Shown: piece by piece, positions 1 to 8,126 of the stretch
How the letters are laid out: the number at the start of each line of letters is the position of its first letter
Numbering within the stretch: the first letter of the stretch is position 1
DNA from: Hymenobacter monticola
GTDB lineage: Bacteria; Bacteroidota; Bacteroidia; Cytophagales; Hymenobacteraceae
Assembly (NCBI RefSeq): GCF_022811645.1
Contig: NZ_CP094534.1
Span: 1,116,001 to 1,180,000 of the forward strand
Length of the DNA stretch: 64,000 bases
Direction: 5' to 3'
Position numbers and translations under genes: made by a program
The notes under the pieces: model-generated
Database searches by the model: none
What the model saw: only the letters and a program-made list of their open reading frames with translations
What the model was told of the DNA's origin: nothing

Positions 1-1048
1 GCACCGGGGTCAGCTCCTGGTAGGAGTAATTGAGGCTATCGAGCGCCTGCATTTCCGCCGGCGTGTACACCCAGGGCTGGCCGTTGGGTCCGGGCATGGC
101 AAACTGCGGAGTTGGGCCTTGCAGCCAGGCGGGGTCGGTCGGGTTGGCATTGCCGGCGGCGTTCCAGCTGGCCCACATGCGGTCGATGTTGCAGTGGTGC
201 AAGTAGAAGACGGGGTCCAGGCCAGCCGTGTTTGGGTCGCCCATCAGGCCGTACAAAGACTGGCCTTCCGGCCCGTTGGGCTGCCCGCCCACGTAGGCGT
301 GCACCAGGTCGTGGGGGTTGCTTTCCAGGCCGCCGTGGTGAGCGCCGGAGTGCGAAAACGTTGTGGCAGGGCCCCCGAAACCCGGAATTATCTGGCTGCC
401 CGTGCCGGTGTAGGTGTACACGGTATCATTCAGGGAGGTATCCGTCACCTCGCCCATCGAGGGGTTGGGGTCGTTGCTGGCCGGGGTCGGGACGAAGATG
501 TTGTCGTCGCCATTAGGGCCGTAGCGCATCGTGAAAAACAGGGGATTGGGGGTGTTGTCCGGCAGGGTGGGCTGCTTCAGGGCCGGCGGCATGGGAAACT
601 GGCTGCCGTTGTTGCCGAAGTAGTCCCAATAGGGCAATGCCCACGTGGCGGGGCCGCCCTGGTCAACGATGTCTTGCCGGAGCTGGGCTTCCAGCGAAAG
701 CAGGTAGCCGCGGTGCCAGGGCGCAAAGTACCAGGAGCCGTGCTGGCACTGGTTCCAGTACTGCGTCATCACCTCGGCGCTGGGCAGGGGCGTGGTGGCG
801 AAGGCGGGCGGCGCCACAACAGCGCTCCAAGCCGGAAACACCCCGTTGGGCGCGTATTCCTTGTACCAGGCCGTATTGGGGTTGGCGTATTCGCCGTGGA
901 TGGCGGCGTAAAACCACCAGCTTTGCGGGTCCGCAATGGGCCGGCTCATCATCCGGCCCACCCCTTTGGCGTACCAAAGCAGGTCTTCGTTGTCAAAGGT
1001 GCCCCCGCTGTTCCAGGCGTTGTTGCGGACGTACTGTGCATTTGCCAT
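1..1048 (-). CDS. Tyrosinase-type (type 3 copper) enzyme, C-terminus cut by window edge
   Basis: The reading frame runs from an ATG at 1048 off the left edge, giving 349 residues without a stop. Two copper sites of the tyrosinase/catechol oxidase family are visible. CuA is formed by His51, His103 and His112 (motif HGSWYFAPWHRGYL). CuB is formed by an HxxxH pair, His246 and His250, in HHGGLESNPHDLVH, and by His284/285 in DPVFYLHHCNIDRMW. Members of the family bind two copper ions and oxidise phenols to quinones. No signal peptide is seen, so it starts as a cytoplasmic or folded-export protein. The region after CuB, where a C-terminal lid or extra domain would lie, is missing from the window, so the exact substrate class (monophenol or o-diphenol) cannot be judged. 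It stands alone, with no partner gene on its upstream side. Confidence 0.9.
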   Translation of the reverse strand, partial: MANAQYVRNNAWNSGGTFDNEDLLWYAKGVGRMMSRPIADPQSWWFYAAIHGEYANPNTAWYKEYAPNGVFPAWSAVVAPPAFATTPLPSAEVMTQYWNQCQHGSWYFAPWHRGYLLSLEAQLRQDIVDQGGPATWALPYWDYFGNNGSQFPMPPALKQPTLPDNTPNPLFFTMRYGPNGDDNIFVPTPASNDPNPSMGEVTDTSLNDTVYTYTGTGSQIIPGFGGPATTFSHSGAHHGGLESNPHDLVHAYVGGQPNGPEGQSLYGLMGDPNTAGLDPVFYLHHCNIDRMWASWNAAGNANPTDPAWLQGPTPQFAMPGPNGQPWVYTPAEMQALDSLNYSYQELTPV

Positions 1049-1290
1049 TTTTCAGGTAGAAAAAAACTGACATGAATGTTTTGCATCGCCCTCAGTGGTA
1101 GCATCAGCAAGGGCACAGGTGGGCGTCCACCTGACTCTACAAAGAGAGCAGCTTGTTTACTAAGCCAGTAGCGTAGAAGTACCCGTTTTTAGAAACACGT
1201 ATTTATACCTGACATGGCAGAAATCGACAGTTGTTTTCCCCTTATGCCTCCGCCTACCGTGCCGGGCACACCAACTGAACATCAGCCTGT

Positions 1291-1838
1291 TTGATAACCC
1301 CGGTGTACGCGACGGGCCACCTTTGGCCCGCATCGTTGAAAAAGTGGCTTGATGAGCCGTTTACGCAAGGTGCATACGCGCCGCCTACCCATACTTTTGC
1401 TTCGAAGCTCCAGCAATTACCTGCTCACCCTGAGAGGGTTTTGCCGTTGGTGCTGCTTTTAAGCGTGGCGTTTGCCCCACCTACCAAAACGGTGGCCGAA
1501 GTGCGCTACCAGCTTGTGCTTCGCAATATCCTGCACCCGCGCATTCGCGGGAAAGTGAGCGAGCAAAGAGTGTACTCCTTCGTCGGCCGGTTCAACCCGG
1601 CGGTGTACCCGGATACCCTGACCATGTATCATGACGGCGCTCCGGCCAAACCCAGCTCCGGTGCCGACCCTACGGGCAAGTACATTGTTCGCAAGATGGA
1701 CCGGGCCTACCACGGCAGCTTTGGAAACCTGGCCACTTTCGACGGCAGTGCGACGGCAGCCTCCCGGCGGTGGTGCAATGCCTGCGCACCATCCTGCGCG
1801 ACTACGACCCCGTCGCGCTGAGCCGGCTCAAAAGCTGA
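1291..1838 (+). pseudogene. Frameshifted remnant of an uncharacterised gene
   Basis: One frame gives a plausible protein up to ATFDGS at about 1746, then turns into unlikely sequence. GACGGCAG occurs twice, at 1741-1748 and 1752-1759, separated by TGC. Deleting the 11 bases 1741-1751 restores a natural-looking end (DGSLPAVVQCLRTILRDYD...) that stops at 1836-1838. This suggests an 11-bp tandem duplication broke the gene. The 5' end is also unclear: a hydrophobic stretch, PLVLLLSVAFA, follows TTG codons at 1441/1447 and could be a signal peptide, while the ATG at 1291 gives an odd leader. A TACTTTTG promoter-like motif lies near 1390. I do not recognise the family. It could also be an intact gene with an unusual C-terminus. 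Confidence 0.4.
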
Positions 1839-1857
1839 AATCAACCGAGGCAAGCAA

Positions 1858-2871
1858 TTAGCTGATGTAATTGCGGAGCAAGACTTCCTCGTTAAGCCGC
1901 AGCACCATCAACTTTTCCAACTGGTCGGCTTCGTCTTCGAGGCCCGCCACGGCCGCCAGGTCCAGCAGGTTGTTGCGGCTGTCATCGGTTTCCCACCCAA
2001 ACAAGGCCGGGTAGAGTTCGACAAATGGTTCGGCTGGGTGTTCGGCCCAGGAATGCGGCCCGACTTTCAGGGCCAACAGGGCCAGCAACACGCGCACGGG
2101 GAAGCCCCGCTTGGTTGGGTCGGCCAGGCCCCGGATGTCGGCGTACAATTGCCGGAAGGTGAGCCCCAGGTTCTGCATGCCCTGGTAGGCATACCAGCGG
2201 GTGCCGCTGCCGCTGCTGTGGGCTTCCCAGGCCGGGCTAAGCAGCGCCTGCTGGAAGTACGGGGCCCCTTCGGTCCCACAGAGCGAAAAGCCCAGCAAAA
2301 TACCGGCGTTGCAGTCCGTTGAGCAATATTCGGTGCCGGAGGCGTACAGCCGCGCCAGCATCTGGGTCCGGTCCGGCAGTTTGCACACCAGGGCCGGCAG
2401 GAATTCGGGAAAGAGGTTTTTGCCGTAGGTGGCCTCAATGGCCGCGCGGATGGGCTGTTCCAGGTCCCAGCAATCGACGTGCAGCAGGCCCAGGGCCGCA
2501 TGCTTGGCTAAGTCGTAGCCCGAAGGTTCAAACGCATAGCGCACCAGCAGGGGCTTGATGTCCGGGTGCCCCAGGCGGGCGAGCACGCCTAGCGTTTCAG
2601 CGGGTGCGTCGGGCAGCAAATCGCCGTTGGAGCAACTGGCCGCAAACAGGGCCCGGGCCATGGCATCGTCACCATGGCGCTCGAATACCGGCAGCAGGCA
2701 GTCGGGCCTTGCCTCCGCCGGCTGCCGGAAGTATTCGGCCAGCAGGGCGTGCGCATCCTCGGCGCTGCCGCTGCGCCAAACGGCATAAACCAGAGCCTGC
2801 CGCACAGTATGGTCCTGCCGGGCAGCCGGAAGGCGGAGGTAGCGAAGCAGTTGCGAGGTGGTTGGTAGCAT
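1858..2871 (-). CDS. Uncharacterised protein, possibly helical-repeat
   Basis: A 337-residue protein with no signal peptide or membrane segment, so probably cytoplasmic. It is rich in Leu and Ala with regularly spaced helical stretches (for example LLRYLRLP, ALLAEYF, LGVLARLGHPDIKPLLVRYAF), which resembles HEAT-like or armadillo-like repeat proteins, but no repeat is clear enough to name. The composition matches the neighbouring genes. The ATG at 2871 gives a start directly on a structured N-terminus. It is followed downstream only by the frameshifted remnant on the other strand, so there is no operon clue. Function unknown. The 243 bases between it and the next gene on the right hold nothing I can identify. 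Confidence 0.7.
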   Translation of the reverse strand: MLPTTSQLLRYLRLPAARQDHTVRQALVYAVWRSGSAEDAHALLAEYFRQPAEARPDCLLPVFERHGDDAMARALFAASCSNGDLLPDAPAETLGVLARLGHPDIKPLLVRYAFEPSGYDLAKHAALGLLHVDCWDLEQPIRAAIEATYGKNLFPEFLPALVCKLPDRTQMLARLYASGTEYCSTDCNAGILLGFSLCGTEGAPYFQQALLSPAWEAHSSGSGTRWYAYQGMQNLGLTFRQLYADIRGLADPTKRGFPVRVLLALLALKVGPHSWAEHPAEPFVELYPALFGWETDDSRNNLLDLAAVAGLEDEADQLEKLMVLRLNEEVLLRNYIS

Positions 2872-3114
2872 GGGTGAGCAAAGTTGAAGAGCAAGCAGTA
2901 ACCATTGTTGAGCCTGCTAACGGTATGGGCCCCCATTTTAAGGCAATAATTGACGCCCGGGCTGGGGGCTACAGGCTCAGCCCATATAAAGCCAGCCCGT
3001 CGGTTTCCTTAAGACGCGCGGAGCCCTGCCCGCCTCACCGATGTTATGCTTCGCCAAAAATTTATTCAGCCAACAAAGCGTAGGATGAAGCCGGCGGGCG
3101 CAGAAGCCGAATAC

Positions 3115-3588
3115 CTACTTAAGCAGGATAAACTCCAACGAGCGGTTGGCAATTTTCTCTAAGTCTGCCTGATGCACGCGGGCGTAGAACAGGTACAATT
3201 GCACGCCACTGTCATAAAAGTGCAAATCGACAAAATCCTTCCCGTTGTCCGGGGGTAAAATGCCTTTCAGGGCCTGGGGAGAATGCAGAGCCGGCTTATT
3301 GGGGTTGGCGCCGAACACCAGCCCACGCATCCGCCGCGCGCGTGGCAGCGAATCGGCGGGCAGCGTTTGGTCGCGCTGGTTGTAGGCGGTAATCGCGCCA
3401 CGCTCCAAACGGGCAACAAGTGTATCCGAAAATACTGGCTTCCAGGTGCGATTGGCAGCGAAGTCAACCACCTTGTCGGATTCATCCAGTGAATAGCTCA
3501 ACGGTATCTTGGAGGGCGCATTGGGCGGCGCGCAGCTCGCGAGTAGAGTGACCGTGAAGCCATATAAAATTAGCCGGGGCAATGACAT
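3115..3588 (-). CDS. Small uncharacterised lipoprotein
   Basis: 157 residues. The N-terminus is a short lipoprotein signal, MSLPRLILYGFTVTLLASC, with a lipobox LLASC, so the mature protein begins at Cys19 and is lipid-anchored. The rest is a single soluble domain of about 135 residues with alternating charged and hydrophobic strands and no recognisable family motif. It lies 67 bases downstream of the GldM-like pair on the same strand, so it may be the third gene of that transcription unit and could work with it at the cell envelope; that is inference from position only. Confidence 0.75.
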   Translation of the reverse strand: MSLPRLILYGFTVTLLASCAPPNAPSKIPLSYSLDESDKVVDFAANRTWKPVFSDTLVARLERGAITAYNQRDQTLPADSLPRARRMRGLVFGANPNKPALHSPQALKGILPPDNGKDFVDLHFYDSGVQLYLFYARVHQADLEKIANRSLEFILLK

Positions 3589-3655
3589 GAAGGCGGAAAA
3601 TGAAAACGAATAAGGGTACGGGTTAGCAAAAGCGCCCCAGCAACCGACAACGGCA

Positions 3656-4609
3656 CTATTTCACCACAGTATAGGGCACCCGCAACCGGAAGGTAGAGTC
3701 GCGGCGGCTCACGCTGACCGTGATGCTACCTTCCCAGAAGGCTTGCAACGTGCGGCCTTGCCCCGGAACGGCCGTTGATAACTCAACCTGGCCAATGCCG
3801 TCCGGCCCCACAGGAATGGTGCGCCCGTTCACCTTCATGGCCAAGGCCCCGGGCTGGTACCTGACCTGGGCAAGGCGCACTTGGGCACGGTAGGTGTCAC
3901 CGGGCCTGACAACGCTCTTTTCCGCCGTTGCCATGGCGTGAAAGGCGGCGCGCAAACGGCTGGGGGTAAGCTTGGCACTCAGCCTGGCCAGGGCCGCCTC
4001 TTCCTGCAGCAGCAGCACCGTCTCGTAGCGCGCCAGGGCGGCCTGGGCTCCGGCCAAGGTGGTGTTGCCAAAGTCAAAAGGACTGAGGGCATAGGCTTCC
4101 GCATTCGGCGCGGAGGGCGCGGCGTGAGGCGGGTCGATTTGCTGCAGCCGCTGCGCATGGCGGCTCAACCGCAGTTGCAACCTGTCGGCCTGGGCCTGCA
4201 TGATTTCGCCCACAGCCCCGCGGGTGCCAAGCTGTGCCAGCAAATCTCGCTCGCGCGTGCGCTGGCTGAGTTCCTCCCGTAGGTTGCGCAGGTACCCGGC
4301 CAGCGCGTGGGTGCTGTCGTGCAGCACTCGCCCCTGGCTCAGCACCGCTACATCGGGCGGCCGCATGCCGGTGGCGTGCACCTGGGTTTCCATCTGCTGG
4401 AATTGGGTTGCGTTTGCCTTGGACAGGTTGTCGTTGCCGCTCAGCAGCATTTCTCTCAACTGATGCAGGCGCACCAAGGCAACTTCCTGCGACGAAGGCC
4501 CCCGGCAGCTTGAGGCAGCGGCGGCCACCAGCAGCAAAGCCGGGAGCACCGGCTGCTTTGCCCGACTAACTACCCAGAACAGCGGATTCAAAAGGGTCCT
4601 GACTTTCAT
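3656..4609 (-). CDS. GldM-like periplasmic-domain lipoprotein (copy 2 of tandem pair)
   Basis: 317 residues. Residues 1-35 form a long export signal ending in a cysteine (VAAAASSC), which predicts a lipoprotein, though the lipobox is not classical. Residues about 40-210 are helical and charged, including a coiled-coil-like stretch (LREELSQRTRERDLLAQL). Residues about 220-317 resemble the second domain of GldM: a strand start AEKSVVRPGDTYRAQVRLA, then VNGRTIPV, and a final FRLRVPYTVVK. In GldM these parts follow one transmembrane helix that powers T9SS and gliding; here that helix is replaced by a lipoprotein signal. The gene overlaps the upstream copy by 4 bases (ATGA), so the two are translationally coupled. 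Family assignment is from motif memory, not a search. Confidence 0.65.
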   Translation of the reverse strand: MKVRTLLNPLFWVVSRAKQPVLPALLLVAAAASSCRGPSSQEVALVRLHQLREMLLSGNDNLSKANATQFQQMETQVHATGMRPPDVAVLSQGRVLHDSTHALAGYLRNLREELSQRTRERDLLAQLGTRGAVGEIMQAQADRLQLRLSRHAQRLQQIDPPHAAPSAPNAEAYALSPFDFGNTTLAGAQAALARYETVLLLQEEAALARLSAKLTPSRLRAAFHAMATAEKSVVRPGDTYRAQVRLAQVRYQPGALAMKVNGRTIPVGPDGIGQVELSTAVPGQGRTLQAFWEGSITVSVSRRDSTFRLRVPYTVVK

Positions 4610-5493
4610 CGAGCTTCAATTTTGTACGGTACGCGCAGCGGAAATGACACCTGGCGGCCGCGGTAAGTGCCCTGCATCGTGCCCTGCCAAACAGCCGTGC
4701 CGGGGCGCGCATCTGCGGGCACCTGAAAGCGGACTTGCCCGCTACCGGTGGCAGGGTCCACGGCAAACTGCTCGCCATTCGCGCTTAGGCGAAGGTGCTG
4801 CACGTCGGGCGAGGCAGCAGCCATAAATAGCCGTGCCCGGTAGGGCTCTCCCGCACGCACCGTTTGGGATTCGGCAACGGCCGCGGGCCCAATTTTATCA
4901 AAAAACAACCCCATTGGCCCCATCCGCCCGACAAGTTTGGTCAGGGCGTCGCGTTCAACCCGCAGCACCTGTTGCTCGTGCCAGCCCAACATAGCGGCGC
5001 GGCCCGCACCAGCGTTTGCGCCAAAGTAGTATTCCTGAAAAGTTTGGTCATCGAGGCGGTGGCCGGCCACGGCCTGAATGCCCGGGTCTTCCTTCATGTT
5101 CAAGCCCAGGACGGCCCCGGGTACGTACGGGTGCACGTACTGGCTGTAGCTGCGCAGGCGCTGGCGCAGCGTATCGGCGGCCGCGCTCACCGAGGCCGGC
5201 TGTTGCCGCAGCCGGTGTAGGCGGGCAACCTCCGCCCTGGTACGAGCGCGCAACGCCTGGGCCTGCCGTAGGATGTCGCTGTCCGAGAATCCATTCCGGT
5301 CAGCTATTTCGGCCATGCGGTCGAGCTGCTTCGCAGAGGCGTTCGTCTGCGATTGGTTAAGGGCTTGCAGGGTGGCGTCCAACTGCCGCAGCTGCAGCTC
5401 GTCCGCATCAGAGGCCGCCGACTGGCACGCTCCCAGGCAGCTGAGCAGCAGCAAAGAGCAGCGCCCTGCCAGCAGAAGAAAGGGTTGAGGCAT
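4606..5493 (-). CDS. GldM-like periplasmic-domain lipoprotein (copy 1 of tandem pair)
   Basis: 295 residues from the ATG at 5493, chosen because it begins a clean lipoprotein signal (MPQPFLLLAGRCSLLLLSCLGAC); the frame is open further upstream to 5562 but that part is not signal-like. The layout matches the downstream gene: an N-terminal helical region with many Gln, Arg and Leu residues (LQLRQLDATLQALNQS), a middle helix pair, and a C-terminal beta domain of about 95 residues (AESQTVRAGEPYRARLFMAA ... FPLRVPYKIEAR) like GldM domain 2. The two proteins are clearly paralogous in plan but well diverged. Their 4-base overlap implies they are made together and perhaps form a hetero-oligomer in the periplasm. 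No gldK, gldL or gldN lies near, so this is not the main T9SS operon. Confidence 0.65.
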   Translation of the reverse strand: MPQPFLLLAGRCSLLLLSCLGACQSAASDADELQLRQLDATLQALNQSQTNASAKQLDRMAEIADRNGFSDSDILRQAQALRARTRAEVARLHRLRQQPASVSAAADTLRQRLRSYSQYVHPYVPGAVLGLNMKEDPGIQAVAGHRLDDQTFQEYYFGANAGAGRAAMLGWHEQQVLRVERDALTKLVGRMGPMGLFFDKIGPAAVAESQTVRAGEPYRARLFMAAASPDVQHLRLSANGEQFAVDPATGSGQVRFQVPADARPGTAVWQGTMQGTYRGRQVSFPLRVPYKIEAR

Positions 5494-6016
5494 AAACGAA
5501 GCAGCAAGCCCGGTGGCCTGCAGCCGCGAATATAGCGTTACCGCCTTCGCTTGTGGCAGCAAATATCGGCCACCATGCCACCTAGAAGCGCTTCCATCCT
5601 GGCTCGCTTTGCGCCAATGGCATCAAGGACAAGGAGAATTCGAATAAACCATTCAGGCATCGGGAAAGCCCTTGGTTTTAACTGGAAGCTTGCGGGGGAG
5701 CAGTAATACCTGAGCATCCTCGGGAGAGTTGTGGCTTGTAACTGGCTCAACTGGTTGAAAAACGAATGGCCCATCTGCTCCACTTGTTTCGTTTTGAACT
5801 CTACAACTCAAAGTGCAGTCGTTTCTTACAATCTACTAGAAATAGAAAGCCGCCATTCCAATGTCCCCGCGCATCTCGGTACCGCCTACTAAGGATAGCT
5901 TCCGCCGCTAACCGCCGCTATCGCATTATACACCACAGTAAAACTCTGTAAACCAGCGCATAGCCCAAAAACAAAACAGCCACCTAGCACCGAAGCTAAA
6001 TGGCTGTATTTGAATG
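5494..6016. other. Intergenic region, no supported gene
   Basis: About 520 bases between the GldM-like pair and tRNA-Gly. It is more AT-rich than its surroundings. An 81-codon frame exists on the minus strand (5538-5783), but it has no recognisable family, no promoter and a composition unlike the neighbours, so it is not called. The promoter of the lipoprotein pair must lie in its left part. Confidence 0.5.
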
Positions 6017-6089
6017 AGCGAGAAACGAGGTTCGAACTCGCGACCCTCAGCTTGGGAAGCTGATGCTCTACCAACTGAGCTACTCTCGC
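6017..6089 (-). tRNA. tRNA-Gly, anticodon CCC
   Basis: The minus strand folds as a complete cloverleaf. The acceptor arm GCGAGAG pairs with TTCTCGC (one G-T), the D arm contains AGCTCAGTTGGTAGAGC, the anticodon stem TCAGC/GCTGA closes a loop TTCCCAA with anticodon CCC, and the T arm is GCGAG-TTCGAAC-CTCGT. The discriminator is T, as usual for glycine tRNAs. CCA is not encoded. It reads GGG codons. Confidence 0.95.
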
Positions 6090-6180
6090 GGAATGTCTTG
6101 GTGGCCCGAAATTACGCCAAAGAACCGGATTTGCAACCTTTGCCAACCCCGGGTTTGGGGGCGGCGTATGACGGAGCATT

Positions 6181-6450
6181 ATGCCTGCTCCTCCCCTACC
6201 TCCTGTTACGCGCCGCCTGGTGGGCCTTTTGCTTATGATGAGCGGCGTGCTGCTGGCGCTTGGCTTGTTGCTGAAAGTGTACGTGGCTGTGGTGAGCTGG
6301 AACGCGACCGGCCAAAACTATTCCTTCTCCATACTGTCGGTGCTTTTGCTGGGTTTGCTGGCCAGTGGGCTGCTGGTGCGCATGGGCCTGCGCATGCGGC
6401 GCGGCGATGATTTGTCGCGCCGCGACCCTGATACCGACGGGATACTGTAA
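6181..6450 (+). CDS. Small two-helix membrane protein
   Basis: 89 residues. Two hydrophobic segments, about residues 12-37 (RLVGLLLMMSGVLLALGLLLKVYVAVV) and 48-67 (FSILSVLLLGLLASGLLVRM), should cross the inner membrane, joined by a short hydrophilic loop (SWNATGQNY) and followed by a charged tail rich in Arg and Asp (RMRRGDDLSRRDPDTDG). No family is recognised. It lies 29 bases upstream of the acetyltransferase gene on the same strand, so co-transcription is likely. The alternative frames across this stretch lack such a clear membrane pattern, which supports this one as the real gene. Confidence 0.75.
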   Translation: MPAPPLPPVTRRLVGLLLMMSGVLLALGLLLKVYVAVVSWNATGQNYSFSILSVLLLGLLASGLLVRMGLRMRRGDDLSRRDPDTDGIL

Positions 6451-6479
6451 ATCGGCCACCTTGGGCCGACCTTTGCTCT

Positions 6480-7025
6480 ATGTCATCTCCCCTGCGCATT
6501 TCGTTGGCCAAGGCCAACGCCGCCACCGCCGCCCAACTGGCCGACCTGGGCCGCCAAACCTTCCAGGACACCTTTGCCGCCACCAATACGGCCGCGGACA
6601 TGGCCACGTACCTGGCCGAGAATTTTGGTCCTGACATTCAACTGGCCGAGTTGCAGGACCGTGAAAACACTTTCCTGCTGGCCCACATGCAGGCCGAGCT
6701 GGTGGGCTACGCCAAGCTGCGCGACAACTCCGCCCTGGGCCTGGCCGAAGGGCAAAACGCCGCCGGCCGCCTCGAAATCGAGCGCCTCTACGTGCGCGAC
6801 GACTGGCAGGGCACCGGCCTGGGCGCCGCCCTGATGCGGGGCATTCTGGCCCTGGCCGAGCAGCTGCACTGCACCGCCGTGGTGCTGGGCGTGTGGGAGA
6901 AAAACGACAAGGCCCGCGCCTTCTACCAGCGGTTCGGTTTCCGCGAGATTGGGCAGCACGAATTCCGGCTGGGGCAGGACGTGCAAACCGACCTGATTTT
7001 GCGCAAGGGCCTGGCGGGGCGCTAA
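6480..7025 (+). CDS. GNAT family N-acetyltransferase
   Basis: 181 residues, the normal size of a single GNAT domain. The acetyl-CoA binding signature is seen as VRDDWQGTGLGAALMRGIL at about residues 102-120 (Q/R-x-x-G-x-G/A), followed by LGVWEKNDKARAFYQRFGF, the typical motif B region in which Asn and the AFYQRFGF helix shape the active site. Such enzymes move an acetyl group from acetyl-CoA to an amine; the acceptor (small molecule, peptide or ribosomal protein) cannot be read from the sequence. It follows a small membrane protein gene by 29 bases. It is cytoplasmic, having no signal. Confidence 0.9.
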   Translation: MSSPLRISLAKANAATAAQLADLGRQTFQDTFAATNTAADMATYLAENFGPDIQLAELQDRENTFLLAHMQAELVGYAKLRDNSALGLAEGQNAAGRLEIERLYVRDDWQGTGLGAALMRGILALAEQLHCTAVVLGVWEKNDKARAFYQRFGFREIGQHEFRLGQDVQTDLILRKGLAGR

Positions 7026-7031
7026 ACCACC

Positions 7032-7039
7032 TACTTTTG
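7032..7039 (+). promoter_or_regulatory. Bacteroidota -7 promoter element TACTTTTG
   Basis: The octamer fits TAnnTTTG, the -7 element of the Bacteroidota primary sigma factor. It sits 22 bases before the ATG at 7061 and just after the stop of the acetyltransferase gene, which supports 7061 rather than the ATG at 7043 as the start. No convincing -33 TTTG is seen at normal spacing. Confidence 0.45.
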
Positions 7040-7060
7040 GGAATGCCGATAACCGCTTTC

Positions 7061-8095
7061 ATGCGCTTAGTGAGAAGCCGCGCTGCCGGTGCCGGGCTCG
7101 CCCTGGCCGCCGCGGCTGCGGGCGCCTGCCAACCGCAGCACGATGCCACCCGCACCGCCACGCCCCCGCCGGTGGGGCACTACGAAGGCAGCCTAACCCA
7201 GGCCGGCCGGCCCGACGTGCGCGCGGCCCTCGACATTCGCCACCCCAGCCCGGGCCACTACGAAGCGGAACTGACCGTGCCCATGGCCCCGGGCCTCAAC
7301 TTTGTGGCCGACAGCGTTTTATTCAATAATAAGCAGTTTCGCCTCACACGCCCGGCCCGCCCCGGCCAACGCCTGACGCTCACGCCAGAGGGCGATTTTT
7401 GGCGGGGCACGCTGGAAGTAGATTCGGCCAGGGCGACTACGGTGCTGCTCAAGCGCGGCAACCCCACGCCCACCACCTACCGCGTGGAGGAAATGCCGCA
7501 GGACAATGGCTCCGCGTGGCTTTTTGCCCCAGCCGATGCGAGCACCCGGGGCCCGGTACTGGCCCTGCTTCCCGATTCGGCTACGGCGGCGGCTGCGCCG
7601 CTGTGGGCCGATGCGCTGGCCCGCGAAGGCGTTATCGTGCTGGTGCTGCCCATGGCCAATTCGGCCACGCCCGAAACCGAAACGCCCCGCTTGCAAAGGG
7701 CCCTGCGCCTGCTCCGCAACACGCCGGGCGCCGATACAGCCAATATCGGCGCGTGGGCGGCCGGGCCCCGCGCGGCGGCCCTGATGCAGGCCATAGCGGC
7801 ACCTGGCAGCCCACGGGCAGCCTATGTCGTGGTCCAGAATGCGCTGGTCGACCTGGTTACGCGGGCAGCGGTTCGGGAGTTGAAAAACCGAAAAGTGCCC
7901 GTGCTGGGGTTGTACGGCGGGGCAGGCGCTGCAACCCAGGCGGCTGCGCTGCGCAACGCTTCGGGCGGACGGCAGGGGGCTGCGGTGCGCGCTTATCGCC
8001 AGGCCGGCCCCGATTTGCTGATGGCCGGGGAACTGGGCCCGGGCCTCGCACCGGGCTTGCCGGGCGATGTGCTGGAGTGGCTGCGCCAGCGGTAG
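7061..8095 (+). CDS. Alpha/beta-hydrolase-like lipoprotein lacking the catalytic serine
   Basis: 344 residues. The start at 7061 gives a lipoprotein signal, MRLVRSRAAGAGLALAAAAAG followed by Cys. Residues about 40-150 form a beta-rich N-terminal domain (VGHYEGSLTQAGRPDV...) of the kind that precedes a hydrolase domain in Bacteroidota esterase/peptidase lipoproteins. Residues about 155-344 look like an alpha/beta hydrolase fold (LALLPDS, VIVLVLPMANS, then NIGAWAAGPRAAALM). In an active enzyme the last motif would be GxSxG; here the serine position is Ala, and no Asp/His partners are clear near VPVLGLYGG. It is therefore probably not a hydrolase in the classical sense. It may bind a ligand or be a decayed enzyme. 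Confidence 0.75.
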   Translation: MRLVRSRAAGAGLALAAAAAGACQPQHDATRTATPPPVGHYEGSLTQAGRPDVRAALDIRHPSPGHYEAELTVPMAPGLNFVADSVLFNNKQFRLTRPARPGQRLTLTPEGDFWRGTLEVDSARATTVLLKRGNPTPTTYRVEEMPQDNGSAWLFAPADASTRGPVLALLPDSATAAAAPLWADALAREGVIVLVLPMANSATPETETPRLQRALRLLRNTPGADTANIGAWAAGPRAAALMQAIAAPGSPRAAYVVVQNALVDLVTRAAVRELKNRKVPVLGLYGGAGAATQAAALRNASGGRQGAAVRAYRQAGPDLLMAGELGPGLAPGLPGDVLEWLRQR

Positions 8096-8126
8096 CAGAT
8101 AATGGTGAGAACGTGGCACCCGGCCG

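Noticed and set aside
119..1075. 318-codon open frame on the plus strand opposite the tyrosinase-type gene
   Set aside because: It is the antisense shadow of a GC-rich gene with clear copper motifs on the minus strand; its composition (Val, Gly, Arg, His) is typical of such shadows.
3656..5493. Reading the GldM-like pair as the real gliding/T9SS motor gene gldM
   Set aside because: GldM is about 500 residues with an N-terminal membrane helix and four domains in a gldKLMN operon; these are shorter lipoproteins with no such neighbours.
5538..5783. 81-codon frame on the minus strand in the gap beside tRNA-Gly
   Set aside because: No family, no promoter, composition unlike neighbours; it overlaps the upstream area of the GldM-like pair.
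6893..7060. Extended N-terminus of the hydrolase-like lipoprotein
   Set aside because: It lies inside the acetyltransferase gene; the start at 7061 gives a proper lipoprotein signal.
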